Both the position numbers and the translations under genes were made by a program. From Micromonosporaceae bacterium (GTDB lineage: Bacteria; Actinomycetota; Actinomycetes; Mycobacteriales; Micromonosporaceae), in contig SLSW01000017.1 in the NCBI GenBank assembly GCA_007130245.1, positions 1-43,522 of the forward strand: 43,522 nucleotides of DNA, given 5' to 3'. How positions within the stretch are numbered: position 1 is the first letter of the stretch; every line of letters starts with the position of its first letter. Shown here piece after piece: positions 33,849 to 42,416 of this stretch. The notes beneath the pieces were generated by a model. It saw only the letters and a program-made list of their open reading frames with translations, was not told the origin of the DNA and searched no databases.

Positions 33849-34953
33849 TCTTGAGAAAGTCCGGCACGTCCACGTCGTCGAACAGCACCCGCCGTGCCTG
33901 CTGGCTGGGGGGCGGGGCGGTGGCGTCGGTGGCCGTGGTCGACCCGGCACCCGCCTCCGCCTGCGGTGCCGACCTGCGCGGCGACTCGGCCGGCTTGTAG
34001 GCCGGGGCGCCGCCGTCGAAGCCGGCAGCGATCACGGTCACCCGCACCTCCTCGCCGAGGGCATCGTCGATCACCGCCCCGAAGATGATGTTCGCCTCCG
34101 GGTGCGCGGCGTCGGTGACCAGTTGCGCGGCGTCGTTGATCTCGAACAGCCCCAGGTCGGAACCGCCGGCAATGGACAGCAGCACCCCTCGCGCGCCGTC
34201 CATACTCTGCTCCAGCAGCGGGCTGGAGATCGCCGACTCAGCGGCCTCCACCGCCCGGTTGTCACCCCGGGCGCTACCGATGCCCATCAACGCGCTGCCA
34301 GCGCCGCTCATCACGCTCTTGACGTCGGCGAAATCCAGGTTGATCAGCCCCGGAGTGGTGATCAGGTCGGTAATGCCCTGCACACCGGACAGCAGCACCT
34401 GGTCGGCCTGCCGGAACGCGTCCATCATGCTCATGCTGCGGTCCCCCAGGGCCAGCAGCCGGTCGTTGGGGATGACGATGAGGGTGTCGCACTGGTTGCG
34501 CAACTCCTCGATGCCGGTCTCGGCCTGCACCTGCCGGCGCTTGCCCTCGAACGAGAACGGCCGCGTCACCACACCGATGGTCAGGGCACCGAGCTTGCGG
34601 GCGATGTTGGCCACCACCGGCGCGCCGCCGGTGCCGGTGCCGCCACCCTCACCGCAGGTGACGAAAACCATGTCGGCTCCCTTAAGGACCTCCTCGACCT
34701 CGTCCCGGTGGTCCTCGGCCGCATTGTTCCCGATCTCCGGGTCGGCGCCCGCACCGAGCCCGCGGGTCAGCTCCCGACCGACGTCGAGCTTGACGTCGGC
34801 GTCGCTCATCAGCAGGGCCTGCGCGTCGGTGTTCACCGCGATGAACTCCACGCCCTTCAGCCCTACCTCGATCATCCGGTTGACCGCGTTGACGCCACCA
34901 CCGCCGATGCCGACGACCTTGATGACCGCGAGATAGTTGTGCGGATGAGTCAT
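33838..34953 (-). CDS. ftsZ: Cell division protein FtsZ
   Basis: A 371-residue tubulin-like GTPase that forms the Z ring. The glycine-rich loop [13 protein letters not shown] (about 103-115) has Cys before Gly-Glu where Ala is usual. The N-terminal [15 protein letters not shown], the T7 loop [11 protein letters not shown] and [10 protein letters not shown] are conserved. The C-terminal linker is short and Ala/Pro-rich, followed by the partner-binding peptide [11 protein letters not shown], which in actinobacteria contacts SepF and FtsW. The ATG 34953 has AAGGGA seven bases upstream; an in-frame ATG five codons up lacks one. Confidence 0.98.
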   Translation of the reverse strand: MTHPHNYLAVIKVVGIGGGGVNAVNRMIEVGLKGVEFIAVNTDAQALLMSDADVKLDVGRELTRGLGAGADPEIGNNAAEDHRDEVEEVLKGADMVFVTCGEGGGTGTGGAPVVANIARKLGALTIGVVTRPFSFEGKRRQVQAETGIEELRNQCDTLIVIPNDRLLALGDRSMSMMDAFRQADQVLLSGVQGITDLITTPGLINLDFADVKSVMSGAGSALMGIGSARGDNRAVEAAESAISSPLLEQSMDGARGVLLSIAGGSDLGLFEINDAAQLVTDAAHPEANIIFGAVIDDALGEEVRVTVIAAGFDGGAPAYKPAESPRRSAPQAEAGAGSTTATDATAPPPSQQARRVLFDDVDVPDFLKNGS

Positions 34954-35034
34954 CAGTCTTCCCTTCAATCCGCTGCGGCACAGGTCGACCCGGGCACTGT
35001 GCTGAAAGCTACCAGCCGTCGCACGGCCGGCAGG

Positions 35035-35047
35035 GTTGTGCTACAAC
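35035..35047. promoter_or_regulatory. Inverted repeat in the ftsZ upstream region
   Basis: GTTGTGCTACAAC has 5-base arms around a 3-base centre, about 80 bases before the ftsZ start. It lies in the 205-base gap between ftsQ and ftsZ, the longest gap in the dcw cluster and the place where ftsZ-specific promoters occur in Streptomyces. No clear -35/-10 pair was found in this gap. Confidence 0.3.
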
Positions 35048-35158
35048 GCGTTGCCCTATCAGCAGGGTAGGCGTCACGGGGCTCCGATCCCGGCACCGCC
35101 GCCACCGGGCGTGTCGCTGCGCTGCCGCACCGCAGGCGGCGCCGGCGGAAGGGCTCAT

Positions 35159-35926
35159 TCACCGCAGGACGACCACTTCCGGAGCACTGACGTCGATGAC
35201 CTCCGCGTCACGGTCCAGCAACGCGGTTGCCACGCGGGCCTTCTCCTCGCTGGCGCTCTCGTCGCCCCACACCACGGTGAGGCCGTCGCTGAGCTCGAGC
35301 CGGATGCGGGCGGGTCCGGAAACCACTACCGTGTCCAGCCGGGCGTGAAGCTGCGGGGTGAGCGCGTCGAGCACCACCAGTGCTGCCGCCGTCGCCGGAT
35401 CGTCCGGGCCGGGCTCCGACAGTTCCAGCACCGGGGTGCCGGGCGGCGCGCCGGAGGCGCGGTGAAAGACCGTACCGGTGGCGTCCAGCCACCCGTACCC
35501 GCCCTCGAGCGGCACCGCCGCCACCGCCGTACGCTCGGTCACGTCGATCACCAGCGTGCGGGGCCAGGACCGGCTGACCTCGGCCCGCGCCACGGGCGCC
35601 AGCGAGGCCACCCGGCCGGCCACCTCATCGGTGCGCACCCGCGGCAGTGGCGTGCCGTCCGGCACCCCGGCGGCCTCGCGCACGTCGGTCGGCGCCAGCA
35701 GGTCGGCACCGGTGACCTGCACCTGCGTGACCGCCAGGAGCGGGCTGGCCCACACCACCCAGGCCGCCAGCACCACCAGCACGGCGGTGCCGCCGGCCAG
35801 GGCCCACGCCCGCCGGCCGGTGCCGGCGCGGCGCCGCGCCGCCGCCATCAGCCGCCGCACCGAGGTGGGCACCGCATCGGTGCGGGCACGCACCAGCCGC
35901 CACCGGCGACCCCCACCGTGGCTCAC
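35159..35926 (-). CDS. ftsQ: Cell division protein FtsQ (DivIB)
   Basis: A 255-residue bitopic divisome protein. A basic cytoplasmic N-terminus is followed by one membrane helix (about 41-60) and a POTRA domain (about 62-135, AVTQVQVTGADLLAPTDVR). The FtsQ domain proper contains SRSWPRTLVIDVTERTAVA, a hallmark segment, and GGYGWLDATGTVFH. The C-terminus VIDVSAPEVVVLR is typical. The start is GTG 35926, 10 bases after the murC stop codon; the ribosome-binding site is weak, and a GTG 10 codons downstream cannot be excluded. Confidence 0.94.
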   Translation of the reverse strand: MSHGGGRRWRLVRARTDAVPTSVRRLMAAARRRAGTGRRAWALAGGTAVLVVLAAWVVWASPLLAVTQVQVTGADLLAPTDVREAAGVPDGTPLPRVRTDEVAGRVASLAPVARAEVSRSWPRTLVIDVTERTAVAAVPLEGGYGWLDATGTVFHRASGAPPGTPVLELSEPGPDDPATAAALVVLDALTPQLHARLDTVVVSGPARIRLELSDGLTVVWGDESASEEKARVATALLDRDAEVIDVSAPEVVVLR

Positions 35927-35936
35927 GACCGGAACG

Positions 35937-37445
35937 TCATGCCGGCCCGCCCGGCCCGCCCGCGCCCGGCCCGCCCGGCGCGGCCTCCGCCAGCACCGCC
36001 AGCATCTCGTCGGCGAGCAGCGACGTCGGCGGCGCCCCCATGGTGACCACCAGGTCGCCGGGGCGTGCCCGCGCGCGGACCTCACCGGGGACGGCATCGG
36101 CCGACGGCAGGAACACCTTACGGGACTCGGGCAGGTCGATCGCGGCGGTCAGGGCCGCCCCGCCCTCCCCTGGCTCACGCATCTCGCCGGGTCCGAACAC
36201 CTCCAGCACCACCGCCTCGTCGGCCAGCGACAGCGCCGCGGCCAGCTCGGCCCCCAGTTGCCGGGTGCGGTAGAGCCGGTACGGCTGGAAGACCACCAGC
36301 AGCCGCCCGTCGCCGGCCAGCGCCCGCAGCGTGTGCAGCGCCGTGGTCATCGACGTCGGGTGGTAGGCGTACTCGTCGTACACCCGCACCCCGGCGGCGG
36401 TGCCCTTGAGCTCGAACCGCCGACGCATGCCCGCGAACGATGCCAGCGCCCCGGCCACCGCGTCCAGCCCGATCCCCTGCCGCAGCAACACCAGCGCGGC
36501 GGCGGCGCTGTTGAGCGCCAGCACGGCGCTCGGCACCGGCAGGCCCAACCGTCCCAGCTCAACCCCGTCGAGCCAGGCACGGTAGCTCACCCCGGCGGCC
36601 GAGGTGGTGACGTCGGTCAACCGCAGGTCGGCATCGGCCGCCTCACCGTAGGTGTACACGGTCCGGCCCCGCGACCGCAGCAGCTCAGCCACGCGCCGCG
36701 CACCCGGGTCGTCCGCGCACGCGACCAGAAACCCGTCGGGTTGCACCGTGAGGCCGAACTCCTCGAACGCCGCGGCCAGCCCGGCCAGGTCGCCATAGTT
36801 GTTGAGGTGGTCGGAGTCGATGTTGGTCAACACACCCGCGTACGGCCGGTAGTTCAAGAAGGAGCGGTCGTGCTCGTCGGCCTCGACCACGAAATACTCG
36901 CCGCTGCCGTGGTGGGCGTTGGAGGCCGCCTCCGAGATCTCCCCGCCGATGACGAACGACGGATCCAGCCCGGCACGCTGCAGGATCAGCGTGACCATCG
37001 AGGTGGTGGTGGTCTTGCCGTGGGTGCCGGCCACCACGATGCCGCGCCGGCCGACCATCGCCGCGGCCAGCGCCTCGGACCGGTGCAGCACCCGCAACCC
37101 GCGCCGGCGCGCCTCCACCAGCTCCACATGGTCGTCGGGAATGGCGGTGGAATAGACCACGGTCTCGACACCATCCAGATTGGACTCCTGGTGACTCATG
37201 TAGATGGTGCCGCCGAGCGCCCGCAGGCCGGCCAGCACCGGCCACTGGCTCAGCTCGCTGCCGGTGACCCGGATGCCACGCGTGAGCAGCAACCGCGCCA
37301 GACCACTCATACCGACACCGCCGATGCCGATCAGGTGCACCGTGCCCAGTTGCTCCGCGGTCAGATCCCCGGCCGCGTCCGGCGCGTCCGGCGCGTCCGG
37401 CGCGTCCGGCGCGCCGGCCACCGTCGTCGTCGCCCGGTCGGTCAT
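35937..37445 (-). CDS. murC: UDP-N-acetylmuramate--L-alanine ligase
   Basis: A 502-residue ATP-dependent ligase that adds L-Ala to UDP-MurNAc. Seen: the Rossmann motif HLIGIGGVGMSG, the P-loop GTHGKTTTT (140-148), EADEHDRSF, NIDSDHL and the C-terminal YDEYAYHPTSM. Before the catalytic domain is a 27-residue extension with three to four repeats of Pro-Asp-Ala, encoded by a 9-bp tandem repeat. The C-terminus is Gly/Pro-rich (APGGPGAGGPGGPA). The ATG overlaps the murG stop by four bases. Confidence 0.97.
   Translation of the reverse strand: MTDRATTTVAGAPDAPDAPDAPDAAGDLTAEQLGTVHLIGIGGVGMSGLARLLLTRGIRVTGSELSQWPVLAGLRALGGTIYMSHQESNLDGVETVVYSTAIPDDHVELVEARRRGLRVLHRSEALAAAMVGRRGIVVAGTHGKTTTTSMVTLILQRAGLDPSFVIGGEISEAASNAHHGSGEYFVVEADEHDRSFLNYRPYAGVLTNIDSDHLNNYGDLAGLAAAFEEFGLTVQPDGFLVACADDPGARRVAELLRSRGRTVYTYGEAADADLRLTDVTTSAAGVSYRAWLDGVELGRLGLPVPSAVLALNSAAAALVLLRQGIGLDAVAGALASFAGMRRRFELKGTAAGVRVYDEYAYHPTSMTTALHTLRALAGDGRLLVVFQPYRLYRTRQLGAELAAALSLADEAVVLEVFGPGEMREPGEGGAALTAAIDLPESRKVFLPSADAVPGEVRARARPGDLVVTMGAPPTSLLADEMLAVLAEAAPGGPGAGGPGGPA
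37372..37407. repeat. 9-bp tandem repeat in the 5' part of murC
   Basis: GGCGCGTCC is repeated three times without mismatch at 37381-37407. A one-mismatch copy precedes it (37372-37380) and a partial copy follows. Read on the coding strand it gives Pro-Asp-Ala units at about residues 13-24. The unit is in frame, so copy-number change would alter only the length of the N-terminal extension. Confidence 0.85.
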
Positions 37446-38548
37446 CCCGGAATCACCTCCAACATGAAGTCGCGCAGCGCCTCGTCGCCGTCGCGGCGAC
37501 CGTGCCCCGCCGCCGCCGCAGCCATCGCGGCCAGCCGCTGAGGGTCCTTCAGCAGTGGCAGCACGTTCCGCTCGATCCAGGCCGGGCTGAGGGCGTCGTC
37601 GTCGACCAGCAGCCCGCCGCCGGCCGAGACCACCGGCAGCGCGTTGCGACGCTGCTCCTGGTTGCTGTGCGGGTAGGGCACATAGACCGCCGGCAGGCCG
37701 ACCGCAGCCGCCTCCGCGACCGTGATCGCCCCACCCCGGCACAGCATCAGGTCGGCCGCGGCGTACCCGAGCTCCATCTCGTCGAGATAGCGCCGGGTCA
37801 CGTACGGCATCGGCAGGTCGTCGGGGACCTCCACGTCCTCGTTGCGGGCCCCGGTCAGGTGCAGCACCTGCACCCCGGCCGCGCTGACGGCTTTCGCCGC
37901 ACCGGCCATCGCCAGGTTGATCGAGCGGGCCCCCTGCGAGGCGCCCCACACGAACAGCACCGGCGCGTCCGGCCGCAGGCCGAAGTGGTCCCGCGCCTCG
38001 CCGCGAAGGACCTGGCGGTCCAGCGTGGTGATGCGGCGGCGCAACGGCACCCCCACCAGCCGGGCCCGGCGCAGCGATTTGACCTCGGTGCGCTGGTGCG
38101 CGAACCCGACCGCCACGTGCGGAGTGATCATCGCGCCGAGCCGGTTGGCGATGCCGGGCGGCACGTTCACCTCGTGCACCACCAGCGGCAGCTCCCGGCG
38201 CCAGGCCGCCAGGTACGCCGGCACCGCCACGTAGCCGCCGAACCCGACCACCACCTCGGCCTCGACCTCGTCGAGGATCCCGCCGGCGGCGCGCGCGGAG
38301 CGCCACATCCGGCCGGGTGTGCGCAACAGGTCCATGTTCACCGACCGCGGCAGCTGGTGGGCGGGCACGTGGCGCAGCTCGTAGCCGTGCCGCGGTACCA
38401 GCTCGTTCTCCAGCCCATGCGGCGAGCCGATACAGGTGATCCGTAGCCGGGGGTCGTGGCGGCGCAGGCAGTCGGCGAAGGCCAGCAACGGATACACGTG
38501 TCCACCGGTGCCGCCACCCGCCAGCACCACCGATGTCAGCCTCGCCAT
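37442..38548 (-). CDS. murG: UDP-GlcNAc--lipid I N-acetylglucosaminyltransferase MurG
   Basis: A 368-residue GT-B glycosyltransferase at the inner face of the membrane that converts lipid I to lipid II. The N-terminal GGGTGGHVYPLLAFAD, VVGFGGYVAVPAYLAAW and HEVNVPPGIANRL are conserved. The nucleotide-sugar half has VWGASQGARSIN, LCRGGAITVAEAAA and PHSNQEQRRNA. The usual text after HE is QN; here it is VN. The ATG has GGGAG seven bases upstream. It is 26 bases after ftsW. Confidence 0.97.
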   Translation of the reverse strand: MARLTSVVLAGGGTGGHVYPLLAFADCLRRHDPRLRITCIGSPHGLENELVPRHGYELRHVPAHQLPRSVNMDLLRTPGRMWRSARAAGGILDEVEAEVVVGFGGYVAVPAYLAAWRRELPLVVHEVNVPPGIANRLGAMITPHVAVGFAHQRTEVKSLRRARLVGVPLRRRITTLDRQVLRGEARDHFGLRPDAPVLFVWGASQGARSINLAMAGAAKAVSAAGVQVLHLTGARNEDVEVPDDLPMPYVTRRYLDEMELGYAAADLMLCRGGAITVAEAAAVGLPAVYVPYPHSNQEQRRNALPVVSAGGGLLVDDDALSPAWIERNVLPLLKDPQRLAAMAAAAAGHGRRDGDEALRDFMLEVIPG

Positions 38549-38574
38549 GTCGTCGCGCTCCCTGTCGTCCCGCT

Positions 38575-39891
38575 TCAGTCCTGCGTCGCTGTGCCGCTGG
38601 GCTCCGGCTGCCGCGCGCGCGGCACCCGCTTCGACTGCGTCGGCTCCGGGGGCATCGGCGGCAGCGGTGCCCAGACTAGCTGCACCCACCGTGCCGGTGG
38701 GCGCGCGTGCAGCGCCCGGGCGGCGTCGGGCTCGGCGCGCGCGAATGAGGCGAGCATGCCGACCGCCGCCAGGGTGACCACCAGGGCACTGCCGCCGGCG
38801 GAGATGAACGGCAGCGGCAACCCGGTGATCGGCAGTAGGCCCACCACGCCACCGACATTGATCACGGTCTGTCCGACCAGCCAGGTGACCACACCGGCGG
38901 CCGCCAGGCGACGGAACCGGTCCGGCACCCGGCGGGCGATGCGCAGCCCGGTGTAGGTGAGCACCGCGAACAGCGCCAGCACCACCAGACAGCCGACCAC
39001 GCCCAACTCCTCGCCGATCACCGCGAAGATGAAGTCGTTGTGGCCCTCGGGCAGCCACCCCCACTTGTGGCTGGCGTTGCCCAGTCCCACGCCGAACCAA
39101 CCGCCGTCGGCCAGCGCGGTGCGCCCCTGCACCGCCTGGTAGCACTCGGCCTGCACGTCGCAGTCGGGGTTCAGGAACGAGGTGATGCGCTCCATGCGGT
39201 AGTTGAGCATCGCCACCAGCACCGCCACTCCGGCCAGCGCCACCATCGCGAGCCCGGCGAACACCCGCAGCCGCACCCCCGCGGCCCACAGCATGCCGAC
39301 CAGCAGCACCAGCAGCACCAGCATGGTGCCGAGGTCCTGGTAACCCACCAGCACCAGCAGCAGCCCGGCGACCGGAAACAGCGGGCGGGCCACCTCGCGC
39401 CACCACCCCAGCAGGGCGCCCTTGCGTGCCAGCACGTCGGCGGCCCACACGACCAGGGCGAACTTGGCCAGCTCGGACGGCTGCAGCGAGACCCCACCGA
39501 TCTCCAGCCAGCGCAGGTCCGCCGCCACCGGACCCAGTCGGGGCTGGGCGAGCAGACCGGCCGAGTGCAGCATGGCGATGCCGGCCACCGACGCCTGCAG
39601 GGCGAGCGCCGCCAGCAGCAGCGGCAGCGCCAGCGCCCGGAAGGTCCGCGCCGGCAGCCGCTGGCACACCCAGAACGCCACCAGCCCGAACACGGCGTAG
39701 GTGGTCTGCTCGGCGATGGGGGCGAAGGCGTTGCCGTCGGTGGCGTACGCGAGCACGTTGGTGGCCGAGAACACCATGGTCAGCCCGATCACCAGGAGCA
39801 GCCCGGCGCTGGCCAGCAGCAGGTAGTACGACGCCAGCGGGCGCGCCAGCAGTCCGCGCAGCAGCGCCGTCGGGCGCGGCGCGGCCTTCAC
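38575..39891 (-). CDS. ftsW: Lipid II polymerase/flippase-family protein FtsW
   Basis: A 438-residue SEDS-family glycan polymerase of the divisome. About ten hydrophobic segments are visible. Family motifs include LQPSELAKFALVVW, GYQDLGTMLVLL, the long extracytoplasmic loop with WLPEGHNDFIFAVIGEELG, and GLPLPFISAGGSALV near the end. The C-terminal 60 residues are cytoplasmic, Pro/Arg-rich and not conserved. The GTG at 39891 overlaps the TGA of murD (GTGA). It could be called RodA from sequence alone, but its place between murD and murG supports FtsW. Confidence 0.96.
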   Translation of the reverse strand: MKAAPRPTALLRGLLARPLASYYLLLASAGLLLVIGLTMVFSATNVLAYATDGNAFAPIAEQTTYAVFGLVAFWVCQRLPARTFRALALPLLLAALALQASVAGIAMLHSAGLLAQPRLGPVAADLRWLEIGGVSLQPSELAKFALVVWAADVLARKGALLGWWREVARPLFPVAGLLLVLVGYQDLGTMLVLLVLLVGMLWAAGVRLRVFAGLAMVALAGVAVLVAMLNYRMERITSFLNPDCDVQAECYQAVQGRTALADGGWFGVGLGNASHKWGWLPEGHNDFIFAVIGEELGVVGCLVVLALFAVLTYTGLRIARRVPDRFRRLAAAGVVTWLVGQTVINVGGVVGLLPITGLPLPFISAGGSALVVTLAAVGMLASFARAEPDAARALHARPPARWVQLVWAPLPPMPPEPTQSKRVPRARQPEPSGTATQD

Positions 39892-41309
39892 CGCTCGCCC
39901 CTGGCCGGCAGGTCATGGACGGCGCGGGCGAACGCCTCACCGCGCTGGACGTAGCTGCGGAACATGTCGGTGGACGCCGCCGCCGGCGCCAGCAGCACCG
40001 TGTCCCCCGGCGCCGCCATCGCCGCCGCCGCAGCCACCACCTCGCCCATCGCCCCATCATCGGTCCTGGCCACCTCGACGACCGGGATTGCCGGTGCGTG
40101 TCGTGCCAGCGCCGCGGCCACCTCGGCCCGGTCGCAGCCCAGCAGCACCGCGCCGGCCAGCCGGTCGGTCACGCTGGCGACCAGCTCGTCGATGTCGACG
40201 CCCTTGAGCCAGCCTCCGGCGATCCACACCACCCGCGGATAGGCGGTCAGCGACCCGAGCGCGGCGTGCGGGTTGGTGGCCTTGCTGTCGTCGACGTAGG
40301 CGACCCCGTCCACGGTGGCCACCAGCGCATTGCGGTGCGGGTGCGGCTGGTAGGCGCGCAGGCCGTCCGCGACCGCCCCGGGCGGCACCCCGTACGCGCG
40401 CGCCAGCGCCGCCGCCGCGAGCGCGTTGGCCACGTTGTGCTCCCCCGCCGGCCGCACCACCGCCACCGGCGCCAGCCGGACCCCGTCCCCGCCTTCCGCT
40501 CCGGCAGGGAAGGCGCGGTCGACCAGGTACCCGTCACGCACGCCCAGCTCCCCGGCGCCCGGCTCGCGCCGCGTGAACCCGACGGTGCGCCCCGACACCC
40601 CGGCGAGCAGCGCCGCCACCCGCGCGTCGTCGAGGTTGCCCACCGCGGTGGCGCCACCGTCGGCGGTGCAGCCGCGCCAGATCGCGGCCTTGTCCCGCAC
40701 ATAGGTGACGAAGTCGCCGTGCCACTGCAGGTGGTCCTCGGCGAGGTTGAGGATCGCGCCGGCCTCCGGCGCCAGGTCGCGCGACCAGTACAGCTGCTGG
40801 GCCGACAGCTCCACGGCGAGCACGTCGTAGTCGCCGTCGAGCACCGCGTCGACCATGGGCTCGCCGACGTTGCCCACCGCGGCGGTGCGCAGGCCGGCGG
40901 CGGCCAGCATCGCCGCGAGCATGATGACGGTGGTGGTCTTGCCGTTGGTGCCGGTGACCGCCAGCCACGGCGCCGCACCCGGCGGCCGCAACCGCCACGC
41001 CAGCTCCACCTGACCGTAGACCGCCAGCCCGGCGTCCGCCGCCGCCACCGCCAGCGGGTGGTGCGGCGGGAACCCCGGCGAAATGATCATCTCGGCGACC
41101 CCGTCGAACAGCCCGGTCGGCGGGGCCTCCGCGATCACCACCCGGGCACCGTCGCGCTCGAGAGCGGCGGTGCGCTCGGAGGCGACCCGGTCCACGACGG
41201 TCACCTCGGCGCCGCGCCGCAGCAGCACCCGGGTGGCCGCGGCGCCCTCCACCCCGGAGCCGGCCACCAGCATCCGGCGTCCGGCGGTCACCTCGCCCAT
41301 CCCCGTCAT
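39888..41309 (-). CDS. murD: UDP-N-acetylmuramoyl-L-alanine--D-glutamate ligase
   Basis: A 473-residue Mur ligase that adds D-Glu. The N-terminal domain reads MLVAGSGVEGAAATRVL, the P-loop GTNGKTTT is at about 120-127, and VELSAQQLYW, LNLAEDHLQWHG and the YVDDSKATNPHAA segment follow. The C-terminal LAPAAASTDMFRSYVQRGEAF is the actinobacterial form. Two possible starts lie close together; ATG 41309 is used, six bases after the mraY stop codon, with ATG 41300 as an alternative. Confidence 0.97.
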   Translation of the reverse strand: MTGMGEVTAGRRMLVAGSGVEGAAATRVLLRRGAEVTVVDRVASERTAALERDGARVVIAEAPPTGLFDGVAEMIISPGFPPHHPLAVAAADAGLAVYGQVELAWRLRPPGAAPWLAVTGTNGKTTTVIMLAAMLAAAGLRTAAVGNVGEPMVDAVLDGDYDVLAVELSAQQLYWSRDLAPEAGAILNLAEDHLQWHGDFVTYVRDKAAIWRGCTADGGATAVGNLDDARVAALLAGVSGRTVGFTRREPGAGELGVRDGYLVDRAFPAGAEGGDGVRLAPVAVVRPAGEHNVANALAAAALARAYGVPPGAVADGLRAYQPHPHRNALVATVDGVAYVDDSKATNPHAALGSLTAYPRVVWIAGGWLKGVDIDELVASVTDRLAGAVLLGCDRAEVAAALARHAPAIPVVEVARTDDGAMGEVVAAAAAMAAPGDTVLLAPAAASTDMFRSYVQRGEAFARAVHDLPARGER

Positions 41310-41315
41310 CCCGGC

Positions 41316-42416
41316 TCAGTCGGTGGCGGCCAGAAAGTCGCCGTAGAAGAGGGCCAGAGCGGTGGCCGCGCACAGCCCCGCGATGATCCAGAACCGGATC
41401 ACGATGTTGACCTCGCTCCAGCCGGCCAGCTCGAAGTGGTGGTGCAGCGGCGAATTGCGGAACACCCGCCGACCGGTGGTCTTGTACGACACCACCTGGA
41501 CGATCAGCGACATGGTGACCAGCACGAACAGGCCGCCGATGATCGGCAGCAGCAGCACGGTGCGGGTGGCCAGCGCCATCCCGGCGATCAGCCCGCCGAG
41601 CGCCATCGCCCCGGTGTCGCCCATGAAGATCTTGGCCGGGGAGGCGTTCCACCACAGGAACCCGATGCAGGCCGCGGCCGCCGCCCCGGCCAGCATCGCC
41701 ACCTCCAACGGATCGCGCACCGCGTAGCAGTAGTCGAGCGTGTAGCCCGGGTCGGCGCACCAGTGGCGGTACTGCCAGAAACCGATCGCCAGGTACGCGC
41801 CGAGCACCGCCACCGAGGTGCCGACGGCCAGGCCGTCCAGCCCGTCGGTCAGATTCACCGCGTTGGTGCTGCTGATCACCACGAAGATGAAGACCACCAC
41901 CGCCCCGACCTGGCCGATGTTGAGCCAGTCGATGTCGCGCACGAATGACAGCGTGGTGCTGGCCACGGTCTCGCCGGCGGTGCTGGGGAAGTTCAGCGCC
42001 ACCAGCCCGAACGCGCCGCCGATGAGCAGCTGGCCCAGCAGCTTGCCGCGTCCGGACAGGCCGGCGCTGTTGCGCTTGCGCACTTTGAGATAGTCGTCGA
42101 TGAAGCCGATGGCGCCGCAGAACACGAACAGGCCCAGCAGCACCAGCGCGGTCATGCTGGGCCCCACCTGCACGATCTGGTCCGGCGGCAGCGGCCACAC
42201 CGCCAGGCTGACGTGCCCGGCGATGTACGCCACCAGCGTGGCCACGATGATGACCACCGCGCCCATCGTAGGGGTGCCCTGTTTTGGAAGATGCGAACGC
42301 GTGGCGGCGCGGATCGGCTGGCCGGCGCGGAGCCGGGTGAAGGCCCGGATCGCCAACGGCGTGGCCAGCAGCGACACGAGGAACGCGACCGCCGACGCGA
42401 TGACCACCGCTCTCAC
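41316..42416 (-). CDS. mraY: Phospho-N-acetylmuramoyl-pentapeptide-transferase
   Basis: A 366-residue integral membrane enzyme with about ten helices that transfers phospho-MurNAc-pentapeptide to undecaprenyl phosphate, making lipid I. Motifs: [30 protein letters not shown] with the catalytic aspartates, [26 protein letters not shown] and [14 protein letters not shown] long variable loop ([19 protein letters not shown]) is extracytoplasmic. The start is GTG 42416, which overlaps the murF stop as GTGA. Confidence 0.98.
   Translation of the reverse strand: MRAVVIASAVAFLVSLLATPLAIRAFTRLRAGQPIRAATRSHLPKQGTPTMGAVVIIVATLVAYIAGHVSLAVWPLPPDQIVQVGPSMTALVLLGLFVFCGAIGFIDDYLKVRKRNSAGLSGRGKLLGQLLIGGAFGLVALNFPSTAGETVASTTLSFVRDIDWLNIGQVGAVVVFIFVVISSTNAVNLTDGLDGLAVGTSVAVLGAYLAIGFWQYRHWCADPGYTLDYCYAVRDPLEVAMLAGAAAAACIGFLWWNASPAKIFMGDTGAMALGGLIAGMALATRTVLLLPIIGGLFVLVTMSLIVQVVSYKTTGRRVFRNSPLHHHFELAGWSEVNIVIRFWIIAGLCAATALALFYGDFLAATD

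Noticed and set aside
37446-38306. Upstream extension of the murC frame into murG
   Set aside because: The ATGA overlap at 37442-37445 and the family N-terminus define the murC start; the extension is out-of-frame murG.
39426-41948. 840-codon plus-strand frame opposite ftsW, murD and mraY
   Set aside because: Three well-conserved minus-strand genes occupy the region; the translation has no recognisable domain.
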